Source: RBG-16-66-20 sp049651845
GTDB taxonomy: Bacteria > Pseudomonadota > Gammaproteobacteria > Burkholderiales > SG8-39
Assembly (NCBI GenBank): GCA_049651845.1
Contig: JBASCW010000176.1
Coordinates: 1-25,761, forward strand
Reading direction: 5' to 3'
Length of the DNA stretch: 25,761 bases
The notes under the pieces are model-generated. The model was not told where the DNA came from, made no database searches, and saw nothing but the letters and a program-made list of their open reading frames with translations. Positions 1 to 8,036 of the stretch are shown here, in pieces (the first letter of the stretch is position 1; the number at the start of each line of letters is the position of its first letter). The position numbers were made by a program, and so were the translations under genes.

Positions 1-1
1 G

Positions 2-2662
2 CCCGAGCCGGCCTACCAGCCGCGCGTGCTCGGTGCAGCGGTCGCCGCGGTGCCCGGTCCCGACGGGCGCCGGCTGCTGGTGACGTACGCCCCGGGCGGC
101 CGCGCGAAGCGCATCGGGCTGCTCATCAACGCATCAGGCGGCGATGTCGCGAATGCCTACGAGGAGGACGTCGCCTCCGGCTACTTCCGCTTCGCGGGCG
201 ATACGCGCGCGATCATCAAGCCCTCTGGCGAGGTGATCCCGGCGCCCGGGCTCGCAGTCGATACGGAGCCGGCGCTGCTTTCGCGTTCGGGCGAGACGCG
301 GCTGCAGCGCGGTGCGACCGCGCGCAGCGTGCGCGTGAGCCGCGCGGGACCCGTGCAGCTGGGCCACATCGAGCTCCAGCTGCCCGAGGGCGTAGGCAAC
401 GTGGTCGCGTTCGACGCGCGCGGCGACCTGTACGGAATCCTGCTCCTGACCGAAGCGGCCGGCGACCAGACGGTGCTGTTCTGGGACCTGCGGGCGCAGA
501 GTTTCACGCTGCACGAACGGCTCGGGGCGCGGCGGGCGCGCGGCGTCGCGCTCTCTGCCGACGGCGTGCTGGGCCTGGTCGACGCCGACCAGCCGCTGCT
601 GATCACGCTGGCGGACTCCCTTGCCCTCCAGACGATCAAGCTGCCGGGCCCGGCGCCGCGCGCCACGGCTGCGGCCTTCGCTGCACAGGCCCGCTGGGCC
701 GTGATCGGGCTGGCCGACGGCAGCGTGCTGCGCGCGGGCGCGGACGGCCGCACGCAACTCATCGGCGAGCACCGCGGCGAAGTCACCTTCGCGGGGCCGG
801 GCAGCCGGGTCGGCGACGCCGGAATGGCGCTCACCACCGGCGCCGACGGCGCGGTGCGCGGCTGGTCGCTCGAGGACGCGAAGCCGGCCTTCGTCTTTCT
901 CGGCTACTTGCAGCCGCCGCTCACGTCCGACCCGGGCGCGACGAGATTCGGCTGGGCCGTGGCCGATCCGGAGGCGCGCTTTCACGCCTCCGACGCCGAA
1001 GGCGCCGCCGGGCTGCACTGGGCGCTCGGACTGACGGCCCTGGAGCTGGCGCAGCTGCGCGGCAAGTACCGCGAGCCGGCGCTGCTCGGCAAGCGCCTCG
1101 GCCTCAACCCGCAGCCGCTCGCGCGCGTCGACGCGCTGCAAGACCTGCGGCTGCCGCGCGAGCCGCGCGTGTCGGGCGATCCGGGCGAGGGCGAGCGCCG
1201 CCTGCGCATCGAGTTCAGCCCGCCGTCGCTCGGTCCGCCCGGCAAGTACGCGATCCGCGTCAACGGCCGCGAGGTGAACCCTCCCGAGACCATGCCGGCC
1301 GGCGGCGTCACCGACTACTTCGTCGATCCGGGCCTGATCCGGCCCGGCGAGAACACCGTGGAGGTCGTCGCCTACGACAGCACCGGACAGGTCGCCTCGC
1401 GCGGCGTCACCTCGCGCTTCGCGCACACGCCCGCGAAGCCGCCGGAAGTGCGCGTGTTCGCGTTGGTGGCCGGCGTATCGCGGTACTCGGCGGACAGGCT
1501 GAAGCTGAAGTGGGCCGACCAGGACGCGCGCCGCTTCACCGACGCGCTGCGCCGCGCCGTCCTGCCGCTGCTCGGCTACGACGAGAAGAAGTTCGTCTAC
1601 CGGCTGCTCACCAGCGCCCCGGAGCCCGGCGACCCGAACCAGGGCGCCGCGACCAAGGCCAACATCCTCGCCGCGCTGAACCAGTTCGAGCGCGACACGC
1701 GCCAGCGCGACGGGCGCACCGACATCGTCGTGGTGTTCCTCGCGGGCCACGGCATGACCGACAACGACGGCTACTACTACTTTCTCGACGTCGCGACCAA
1801 CACGGTCGCGTTCGGCAGCGACCAGGAGCGCAAGGCCGTCACGCTCTCGGCCGAGGAGTTGAAGGACGCGCTGCGCAAGCTGCCGCTGAACCAGGTGGTG
1901 GTGCTGGATACCTGCAATTCGAGCGCGTTCCTGAACCCGGCGCGTCCGGCCCAGGCCGTGCCGGGCGACCCGCTGGACGCGGCGCGCGAGCGCGCGCGGA
2001 ACATGCTGCGCGAGGTCGTGGGCTCGCACGTGCTGATGGGCGCCTGGAACACGCCGCTCGCCTACGAGTCCTCGCGCTACGGCCACGGCGTGCTGACCTA
2101 TTCGCTGCTCAGGGCCCTGCGCGGCTACGCGCGCGAAGACCGCAACGATCAGGGCGTGGTGCGCGTGCTGAACTACGCCGAGCTGCAAGTGAAGGCGCTG
2201 GCGGAGAGGATCGGGCGGCTGCAGGCGGCACGCTACGAGCCTTCCACCGACTTTCTGCTGGGCCGCTTCGAGCCGAAGGCCTGGATCGGCTTTCCGTCGC
2301 TGCCGGGCCTGCCGGCGCTGCGCCGCGAGAGCCTGATCCGCGAGAGCGCGGGCTCCGACGTAAACAGGTTCGGCGCGAAGCTGGAGGAAATCCTGCTCCA
2401 GAATGAGATCGGGGCCGAGCGCTACGCCTACTTCGCCAAGGACGACCCGCCCGACGCCTACCGCATCTCCGGCAGCTACAGGGTGGCAGCCGATGGCAGG
2501 GTTTCAGGACAGATCGCCCTGGAGCACGCCGACTGGCCGACGGCCAGGACACGGCAGGTCAGCGAGGCAGACGACAAGTTCCCCGAGGCCGTGTACCGCG
2601 CGGTGATGGACATGCTGCCGCTGCCGACCGTCGCCGCGCCGCCGCCGGAGCCGTCCTCCTAG
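2..2662 (+). CDS. Caspase-like (peptidase C14 fold) protein with N-terminal propeller-like region, 5' partial
   Basis: The reading frame is open from base 2, so the true start is probably upstream of the window; the first available start inside it is a GTG at 26 (numbering below uses that). Residues about 1-360 contain repeated short ADG/SADG beta-propeller-like segments resembling degenerate WD40 blades. About 390-465 is an Ig-like beta domain with an RVNGREV stretch. The caspase-fold domain starts near residue 475 (VFALVAGVSRY). The catalytic His is H575 in LAGHGM and the Cys is C630 in LDTCNSS, so the dyad is intact. A C-terminal region of about 150 residues is unassigned. The stop overlaps the stop of the convergent second caspase gene by 4 bp. 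Proteolytic activity is inferred from the dyad; substrate, localisation and role are unknown because the N-terminus is missing. Confidence 0.88.
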   Translation, partial: PEPAYQPRVLGAAVAAVPGPDGRRLLVTYAPGGRAKRIGLLINASGGDVANAYEEDVASGYFRFAGDTRAIIKPSGEVIPAPGLAVDTEPALLSRSGETRLQRGATARSVRVSRAGPVQLGHIELQLPEGVGNVVAFDARGDLYGILLLTEAAGDQTVLFWDLRAQSFTLHERLGARRARGVALSADGVLGLVDADQPLLITLADSLALQTIKLPGPAPRATAAAFAAQARWAVIGLADGSVLRAGADGRTQLIGEHRGEVTFAGPGSRVGDAGMALTTGADGAVRGWSLEDAKPAFVFLGYLQPPLTSDPGATRFGWAVADPEARFHASDAEGAAGLHWALGLTALELAQLRGKYREPALLGKRLGLNPQPLARVDALQDLRLPREPRVSGDPGEGERRLRIEFSPPSLGPPGKYAIRVNGREVNPPETMPAGGVTDYFVDPGLIRPGENTVEVVAYDSTGQVASRGVTSRFAHTPAKPPEVRVFALVAGVSRYSADRLKLKWADQDARRFTDALRRAVLPLLGYDEKKFVYRLLTSAPEPGDPNQGAATKANILAALNQFERDTRQRDGRTDIVVVFLAGHGMTDNDGYYYFLDVATNTVAFGSDQERKAVTLSAEELKDALRKLPLNQVVVLDTCNSSAFLNPARPAQAVPGDPLDAARERARNMLREVVGSHVLMGAWNTPLAYESSRYGHGVLTYSLLRALRGYAREDRNDQGVVRVLNYAELQVKALAERIGRLQAARYEPSTDFLLGRFEPKAWIGFPSLPGLPALRRESLIRESAGSDVNRFGAKLEEILLQNEIGAERYAYFAKDDPPDAYRISGSYRVAADGRVSGQIALEHADWPTARTRQVSEADDKFPEAVYRAVMDMLPLPTVAAPPPEPSS

Positions 2663-5640
2663 CAGCCCGGCAGGCCGCGGCGCGTCACCAGCATCCGGTT
2701 TACCGTCGTCCAGTTGTCGGGCGGAACGACGGTCACGCGCGCGTTGCCGGACACCAGGTCCTCGAGCATGCGCGAGAGCGGGTCGGCGCGCGCGCTGCGG
2801 GCGCCGTCCTGTTTCAGCGGCGCGAGATCGACGGGCTGGTCGGTGGCGAACAGCTTCAGGTATTCGGTGCGAGGCAGCGGCGGGTCCTTCGCCGCGTCCA
2901 GGGTGATCGCGAGGGGCGGGTCCCCCGGGCGCAGCAGCGCGGAGGTCACGTTGCCGTCCGCCACGGCGAGCGGCGGCGGGATCGAGCCGTCGTAGTCGAG
3001 ATTCAGCAGCTGGACGTACATCGGGCGCGAGCTTGCGTTCGAGACGCGCGCAACCAGCGTACCGCCCGGGCAGATCTCCTGCACCGGCGTGCCGTCCGGC
3101 CTGACGAGATCCAGCGTCAGGCCCGCGACGCCGCGCGCGTTGGCGAGATCCAGGACGCGAAACCACTTGTGCCAGACCTTCAGGCGCCTCTCGAGCTGCG
3201 CCTCCAGGTCGGCCGCCGCGAGCGGGACCCGGCCGATCGCCTCGTCGCCCGGGCGCAGCAGCACCAGGTCCGGGCCGGCGGTCGCGAGCGCGAGGTGCGG
3301 CGTTTCCTGGGCGAGGGCGATCCGCATGCCCGGGTTGCGGCCCGCAATCGCGCGCGCGGCGGCCGCGGGCCCGGCGGGCAGCGCCGGGGCGAGGTGCACG
3401 CGCAGCTCGAAATCCTCGATCGAGCGCTCGTGCTCGATCGCGCGCATCACGCCGATCGTCGCGAAGCCGCCGGACTCCAGCGTCGCCACCGAGGAGTAGG
3501 CGAGAGCCTGGGTGACCTTGGCGATGCCGGTGTGCGTTCCGCTGTCGAAGGTCTTGGTGCCGGGCGGGTACAGCTTGAACGTGGCGTCCTTGCCGACGCC
3601 GTGCACCCGGCCCGCGTCGAGCGCGATGCCGTCGCCGTAGGCGCGCGCGGTGAAGAAGGGCGCGGCGGCCAGGCTGCCGGCGGCGAAGATCAGGCCCTCG
3701 TAGGCGGGGCCGTCGATCTGCGGATGCTGCGCGCGCATCGCGGTGGCGACTTCCTGCGCGATGCGCTCGTGGACGTCGCGGTAGGTGGTCCGCGGCCCGG
3801 CCTCGTTCAGCGCGCGCACGAGGAAGAAAGTCATGGCGCCGTGCGGCTGGCCCTGTCCGTCGGTGTATTCGTAGGAGAGCTCGTTCGCACGGCTGCCGCT
3901 GATCGCGACCCAGTGCAGGTCCTGCGCGTTGGGGTCGCGCAGCGGCGAGACGGCGCGCGCGTCCGCCCTGATCGTCCGCACCGCGGTCCTCGCGCGGTCT
4001 TCCGCCTCCCGGAGCCTCAGGAGCGCGGGGTCGGGCGGCACGTAGCGCGCGCGCAGCGCGACATCGGCGAGGCGCGCGCCGGTGCCGGAATGGCAGGAAT
4101 CCATCACCAGCACCACGTTGCGCGTCCTGGCGTTGAGCCCGCGGATCCAGCCGTTGATCTCGTCGTCGCTGATGTCGCGCACGCCGTTCAGGCGGCTGTC
4201 GACGGCGAGGATCGTCTCGTCCATGCCGTCGTCCTCGTCGCCGTCGGTGTCGGGCTGCTGCGAGCCGTGGCCGCTGAAGTGGATCAGCACGATCGCGTCT
4301 TCATTCTGCACGCGCTCGGTCAGCTTGCGCATTTCGTCGAGGATCGCGGCGCGCGTCGCCTGGCCGTCCAGCAGCAGCATGATGTCCTGCTCCGCGAAGC
4401 CGAATTTCTGCAGCAGCAGCTTCTTCATGTTGAGCGCGTCGTTGACCGCGCCCTTCAGCTTGGCGACGGCGCGGTAGTCGTCGATGCCGATCAGCAGCGC
4501 GAGCTTCTGCGGGCTGCCGGCCGCGTCGCGGCTCGCCGTGGCGCCGCAGGCGGGCGGCGGCGCGGCGTCCTTGCGGTAGCAGTCGCCCGGCCCCGAGGCC
4601 TGCGCGGCGGGCGAGACGACGAAGACGTGGTCGAGCAGGTACTTGCGCGCCTGCTCCCAAGGCACGGCGCCCTTGCCGTCGGCGCCGAACATCATCCGCA
4701 GCAGAATCGCGCCGTGCAGCACCGGGTCGTCACCGAGCCGGTTCAGCGGCGCGTTCAGCCGCAGCGTCGGCGGCAGGCGGTCGTCGGCCTTGTGCAGGTC
4801 GGCGTCCTGGCCGGCGTAGGAATGAAAGCGCAGCACCGCGCCGCGGCCGAAGTAGGCGAGGCCGTCGCTGCTGCGGTCCCTGCGCTCGCGCTGCACGTGG
4901 CCTCCCGCGTAGGAGTCCTGTATCAGGTGCAGGAAGCTGCCGGCGGCGAATTCGCGCACCACGCGATGGCGGAAGAGGTCGGCAACCGTGCCCTTGAGGA
5001 TCGCCGGATCGCGCGCGAACAGCGCGCGGATGCCGGGCATCGGCACCCGGGCGATTGGCGTGGAGCCGGCGATCTTGCCTTGCGCGACGCGGTAGGTGAA
5101 CTCTAGCCACAGCAGGGCCTTCGCCTGCGTGTCGGCGGGCTTCAGGTTGTCGGCCTCGGCCATGCCGTGGAGGAACTGCAGGTCGCCGAAGTGGCTGCGC
5201 CCGAGCAGCGGATCGCCGCTGCGGAAAAACGTCGGCGGGTTCGCGGTGGCCTTGCCCTTGAGCTTGAGGAAGTTCGCGGCCCAGACGATGCCCAGGGTGT
5301 CCGGCCCCTTCGCGTCGTCGCGCGACCAGAGGTCGACCTCGGGATCGTCGTTCCAGATCACGCCGCGCAGGAACGCGCGGTCGCCGGCCTGGTTGATGTC
5401 GAACGCGCGCCCGAGCACGTTGGAGAGCGTGACCGAGCGGATGGTCTGCTCCTCATGCACCGGCGAGCCGAAGAAGCTTGTCGCCTGGATCAGGCCGCGC
5501 GCTTCGTTCTCCTGCGCGCTGCGCTTCTTCTCGGCCTCGAGCTCGGTTGCGTACTCGCTGACCAGATCGGGATGCGCGCGCGCGCCGGTCGCGGCGAGCA
5601 CGCAGGCGAGCGCGAGAATACGAATCGATTGCGCCATCAT
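2659..5640 (-). CDS. Exported caspase-family protein: PLC-like N-terminal domain, caspase domain, DUF4384-like C-terminus
   Basis: I chose the ATG at 5640 because an AAGGGGGAAA ribosome site sits just before it and a clean signal peptide follows (residues 1-22, ending GARA). An in-frame start at 5691 would add 17 residues ahead of the signal and is unlikely. The protein is 993 aa. Residues about 25-340 are His/Asp-rich, with H238-xxx-D242 and H248 (HLIQDSYAGGH) resembling zinc phospholipase C / S1-P1 nuclease metal sites. The caspase domain begins near residue 378 (LALLIGIDDY), with H458 in FSGHGS and C516 in MDSCHSG, plus an acidic DTDGDEDDGMDE insert typical of metacaspase-like proteins. 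Residues about 853-930 resemble DUF4384 (YVQLLNLDYDG). It is probably periplasmic or secreted. The divergent hydrolase gene starts only 74 bp away. Confidence 0.88.
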   Translation of the reverse strand: MMAQSIRILALACVLAATGARAHPDLVSEYATELEAEKKRSAQENEARGLIQATSFFGSPVHEEQTIRSVTLSNVLGRAFDINQAGDRAFLRGVIWNDDPEVDLWSRDDAKGPDTLGIVWAANFLKLKGKATANPPTFFRSGDPLLGRSHFGDLQFLHGMAEADNLKPADTQAKALLWLEFTYRVAQGKIAGSTPIARVPMPGIRALFARDPAILKGTVADLFRHRVVREFAAGSFLHLIQDSYAGGHVQRERRDRSSDGLAYFGRGAVLRFHSYAGQDADLHKADDRLPPTLRLNAPLNRLGDDPVLHGAILLRMMFGADGKGAVPWEQARKYLLDHVFVVSPAAQASGPGDCYRKDAAPPPACGATASRDAAGSPQKLALLIGIDDYRAVAKLKGAVNDALNMKKLLLQKFGFAEQDIMLLLDGQATRAAILDEMRKLTERVQNEDAIVLIHFSGHGSQQPDTDGDEDDGMDETILAVDSRLNGVRDISDDEINGWIRGLNARTRNVVLVMDSCHSGTGARLADVALRARYVPPDPALLRLREAEDRARTAVRTIRADARAVSPLRDPNAQDLHWVAISGSRANELSYEYTDGQGQPHGAMTFFLVRALNEAGPRTTYRDVHERIAQEVATAMRAQHPQIDGPAYEGLIFAAGSLAAAPFFTARAYGDGIALDAGRVHGVGKDATFKLYPPGTKTFDSGTHTGIAKVTQALAYSSVATLESGGFATIGVMRAIEHERSIEDFELRVHLAPALPAGPAAAARAIAGRNPGMRIALAQETPHLALATAGPDLVLLRPGDEAIGRVPLAAADLEAQLERRLKVWHKWFRVLDLANARGVAGLTLDLVRPDGTPVQEICPGGTLVARVSNASSRPMYVQLLNLDYDGSIPPPLAVADGNVTSALLRPGDPPLAITLDAAKDPPLPRTEYLKLFATDQPVDLAPLKQDGARSARADPLSRMLEDLVSGNARVTVVPPDNWTTVNRMLVTRRGLPGC

Positions 5641-5714
5641 GGTTTCCCCCTTTGGTTGCACGATGCGCGGACGCGCGATTAGTCTAGCCACTTGCCTTCG
5701 GGAAGGGGAATCTC

Positions 5715-6959
5715 ATGAGACGAAAGTTCACGCGCGCGATCGCGCTCACCATCCTGGCTTTGATCATTGCGTCCTGCGCTTCGCACTATCGTCCGCCGCA
5801 TTTCGAGCCCGAGAGCGCGGTGTTCAGCGGATTGCTGAACGCCGGCGCGCCCCCGGCGGACGATGTGCGCGTGCTCTGGGTGCACGGGATGTGCCACCAC
5901 TCGACCGACTGGGTTCTGCAGCGCGTCGCCGATCTCGAGAAACTCGGCGGCGTCGCGGCGACGCTGGAAGGCGCGATCGACGTGCCCGCGCGGCCCGGCC
6001 AGGCCGGGCCGCTGGCGCGCGTGTACCGCTACGCCCTCCGTGGCGGCGCGATGCGCCATGAGTTCCATTTTGTGGTCTGGTCGGACCTCACGCGCGAGGC
6101 GAAGCGCTCGCTGTGTTACGACAGCTCGAGGCGCGACGACGTCGCCGAGGTCTGCGACGGCGCCTCGGACTATCCGAGCGCGCGCGCGCGCGGCACGCTG
6201 AACGATCGGCTGAAGTCGATGATCATGAACACCTGCGTGTCGGATGCGCTGCTGTACGCCGGCGCCACCGGCCCGGCGATGCGCGACCGCGTGGCGATCG
6301 CGGTGTGCGCCGCGCTTTCCGGCCTGCCGCCGCAGCCTGCGCGCGGCGGCAATCCGCTGCCGCCTGCCGCCTGCTACGACGGCGATCCGAGCGACTGGGT
6401 GCCGCGGGCGGGCCCGATCGCCTTCGTCACCGAAAGCCTCGGCAGCAAGATCCTGTTCGACGCGCTGACCGCGAGCGCGCGGCCCGGCGCGGGGCGCAGC
6501 CCCGCCGCCGCACGCGCCGCGCTGGAACGCGCGCTGTACCCGACGCGGCAGATGTTCCTGCTCGCCAACCAGATCCCGCTGCTCGATCTCGCCGACCGGG
6601 ATGTGCTCGCAGGCGGGCGCGATCCGGGCGCGCCGTCGCCGGGCGGGCTGGGCGGCGCGCTGGAGCTCATGCGCCCGCCAGTGTCGCGCGAGGTGGCGCC
6701 CGCAGACCGCGCGCCGGCACCGAAGCTCGCGCCGCTCGAGATCGTCGCCTTCACCGATCCGAATGACTTGCTGAGCTGGCGGCTGCTGCCGGGCCCGCTG
6801 CAGCGGCGGGGTGGGGGCGTCACTAAGGTCGTCAACGTGCTGGTGAGCAACGAACCGACCTACCTGGGACTGGTCGAGCGGCCAGACAGCGCGCACCTCG
6901 GCTACCGCAGCAACGCAGACGTCTTGATCCTGTTGATGCGCGGGCGCGCGGCGCGCTGA
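5715..6959 (+). CDS. Lipoprotein with alpha/beta-hydrolase-like catalytic triad
   Basis: The ATG at 5715 is preceded by a GGAAGGGGAA ribosome site. The N-terminus is a lipoprotein signal with lipobox I-A-S-C, giving lipidated Cys21, so the protein should be membrane anchored. WVHGM (55-59) looks like the oxyanion-hole HG motif after the first core strand. Ser241 in TESLGS fits a nucleophile elbow in which the first Gly of GxSxG is replaced by Thr. FTDPND (Asp348 or Asp351) and SAHLGY (His394) are in the right order for the acid and the base. Length is 414 aa. I do not recognise a specific family; esterase/lipase or acyltransferase activity is inferred from these motifs. It is divergent from the secreted caspase gene and convergent with the trypsin-fold gene (28-bp gap), which suggests an envelope role for the cluster. 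Confidence 0.8.
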   Translation: MRRKFTRAIALTILALIIASCASHYRPPHFEPESAVFSGLLNAGAPPADDVRVLWVHGMCHHSTDWVLQRVADLEKLGGVAATLEGAIDVPARPGQAGPLARVYRYALRGGAMRHEFHFVVWSDLTREAKRSLCYDSSRRDDVAEVCDGASDYPSARARGTLNDRLKSMIMNTCVSDALLYAGATGPAMRDRVAIAVCAALSGLPPQPARGGNPLPPAACYDGDPSDWVPRAGPIAFVTESLGSKILFDALTASARPGAGRSPAAARAALERALYPTRQMFLLANQIPLLDLADRDVLAGGRDPGAPSPGGLGGALELMRPPVSREVAPADRAPAPKLAPLEIVAFTDPNDLLSWRLLPGPLQRRGGGVTKVVNVLVSNEPTYLGLVERPDSAHLGYRSNADVLILLMRGRAAR

Positions 6960-6987
6960 GCGCCGCGCGAATCGGCGCCGCCGCCGC

Positions 6988-7896
6988 TCAGTGCGCGTCG
7001 ATGTGCCTGCCGAGCCAGTCCTGCACGCGCGGCGAGAGCACCGACACGTAGACGCCGCCGCCGCCGCAGTACTTGTCGCGCCGGTCGCCCAGCGAGCGCG
7101 AGGTTACGGCGAACAACAGCCAGCCGGTGCCGTCCTCGCGCTCCAGCACCGGCCCGCCGCTATCGCCGCGGCAGGTGTCCGCGGCGCCGTCCTGCTCCGG
7201 CGCGAAGTACTCCATGAGCAGCATGCAGCCGGGCTGGCCGGGCGCGCAGGGCAGCACCTTGAGTCTCGCGTAGCGCTTTGCGCCGCCGCCTTTCGCGGCC
7301 ACCTCCGTCTCGCCGAAGCCCACGGTGTAGACCTCGACCGGCTTTCCCGACTGGAAGGCGCGCAGGTAGGCGCCCAGCGGGTAGCGCTTGAAGTCTGGGT
7401 CAGGGTACGGCGCCTTCGGCGTGGCGACGTGCAGGCCACCGAGGATTTCGGCGAGCGCCTGGTCGAGCGGCTCGCGCGTAGCGGCGATCGCGAGGTCGAA
7501 GCCGCGCTTCGCGCAGTAGCCCTCGTCGAGAAATTCGGCGCCAGGCGCCAGCTCGCGTTGCAGCGTGAGCTCGCCGCGGTCCGTCTTATCGGTCGCGTAT
7601 ACCGAGCGGCCGATGCGCACGTGCGTCGGCTGTGACGAGGGATCGCAGAAGCAGCGCGCCGCGGTGAGGATCTTGCCGCGCGGGTTAAGCAGCGTACCCG
7701 AGCACATGACGCCGCCGCCCGCGTTCACGAGGGCGACCACGAAGGGAAAGGACAGCGCGTCGGCGCGCGCGGGCGGCGCTAGCGCCGGGCTCGCGCCGAC
7801 CGCGCGCGGCAGCAGAATCGGCTCGGCGCGCTGCGCATGCGCCACTGGCGCGGCAGCGAGCAGGAGAATGGCGGCGCTGCGCATCGCGAAGTTCAT
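6988..7896 (-). CDS. Secreted trypsin-fold (S1) protein with catalytic His replaced by Arg
   Basis: A GGAGG ribosome site 9 nt before the ATG at 7896 selects this start over Met5. Residues 1-21 are a signal peptide (VAHA then Gln). The S1 fold is clear: a MCSGTLL strand with C65, then ILTAARC with C82 (the conserved disulfide around the catalytic His), FDLAI with Asp134, and TCRGDSGGP with Ser246, followed by GGGVYVSV near the C-terminus. The residue that should be the catalytic His of TAAHC is Arg81, encoded CGC, one transition from CAC. Asp and Ser are intact. Length (302 aa) suits a bacterial trypsin-like protein with a short pro-region at about 22-50. With this substitution normal S1 catalysis is unlikely, so it may be a pseudoprotease that binds or regulates, or it may be recently inactivated. 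Confidence 0.88.
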   Translation of the reverse strand: MNFAMRSAAILLLAAAPVAHAQRAEPILLPRAVGASPALAPPARADALSFPFVVALVNAGGGVMCSGTLLNPRGKILTAARCFCDPSSQPTHVRIGRSVYATDKTDRGELTLQRELAPGAEFLDEGYCAKRGFDLAIAATREPLDQALAEILGGLHVATPKAPYPDPDFKRYPLGAYLRAFQSGKPVEVYTVGFGETEVAAKGGGAKRYARLKVLPCAPGQPGCMLLMEYFAPEQDGAADTCRGDSGGPVLEREDGTGWLLFAVTSRSLGDRRDKYCGGGGVYVSVLSPRVQDWLGRHIDAH

Positions 7897-8007
7897 GGCG
7901 GCTTGCCTCCGACGCAGGACGCGCCGCGGACGACCGGATAAGCGCCGCGCGCGCGCTTCGAATCACGGTACGCACTGCGCCGTGCGCGGTCAAGGGCGGC
8001 CGCTCCG

Positions 8008-8013
8008 TATACT
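8008..8013 (+). promoter_or_regulatory. Candidate -10 element of the nitronate monooxygenase-like gene
   Basis: TATACT matches the sigma-70 -10 consensus at five of six positions and would start transcription near 8020, leaving a leader of about 17 nt that includes the GGGGG ribosome site. No convincing -35 is visible, so this is tentative. Confidence 0.35.
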
Positions 8014-8036
8014 TCGAGGCTTGTCACGGGGGCAAC

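Noticed and set aside
134..2188. 684-codon open frame on the minus strand across the first caspase gene
   Set aside because: It is the antisense shadow of a GC-rich gene: His/Arg/Ala-rich with no motif, no ribosome site and no domain, while the plus strand has an intact caspase dyad.
3169..5106. 645-codon plus-strand frame across the second caspase gene
   Set aside because: Low-complexity Arg/Val/Ala/Glu translation typical of antisense frames in high-GC DNA; the minus strand has signal peptide, caspase and DUF4384 features.
6957..6990. TGAGCG/CGCTCA inverted repeat between convergent stops as a terminator
   Set aside because: Only six paired bases in GC-rich DNA, formed largely by the two TGA stops, with no T-run.
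2..7896. Reading the caspase cluster as a canonical antiphage defence system
   Set aside because: There is no nucleotide sensor, STAND NTPase, TIR, gasdermin or toxin partner, and export signals point away from cytoplasmic sensing of phage.
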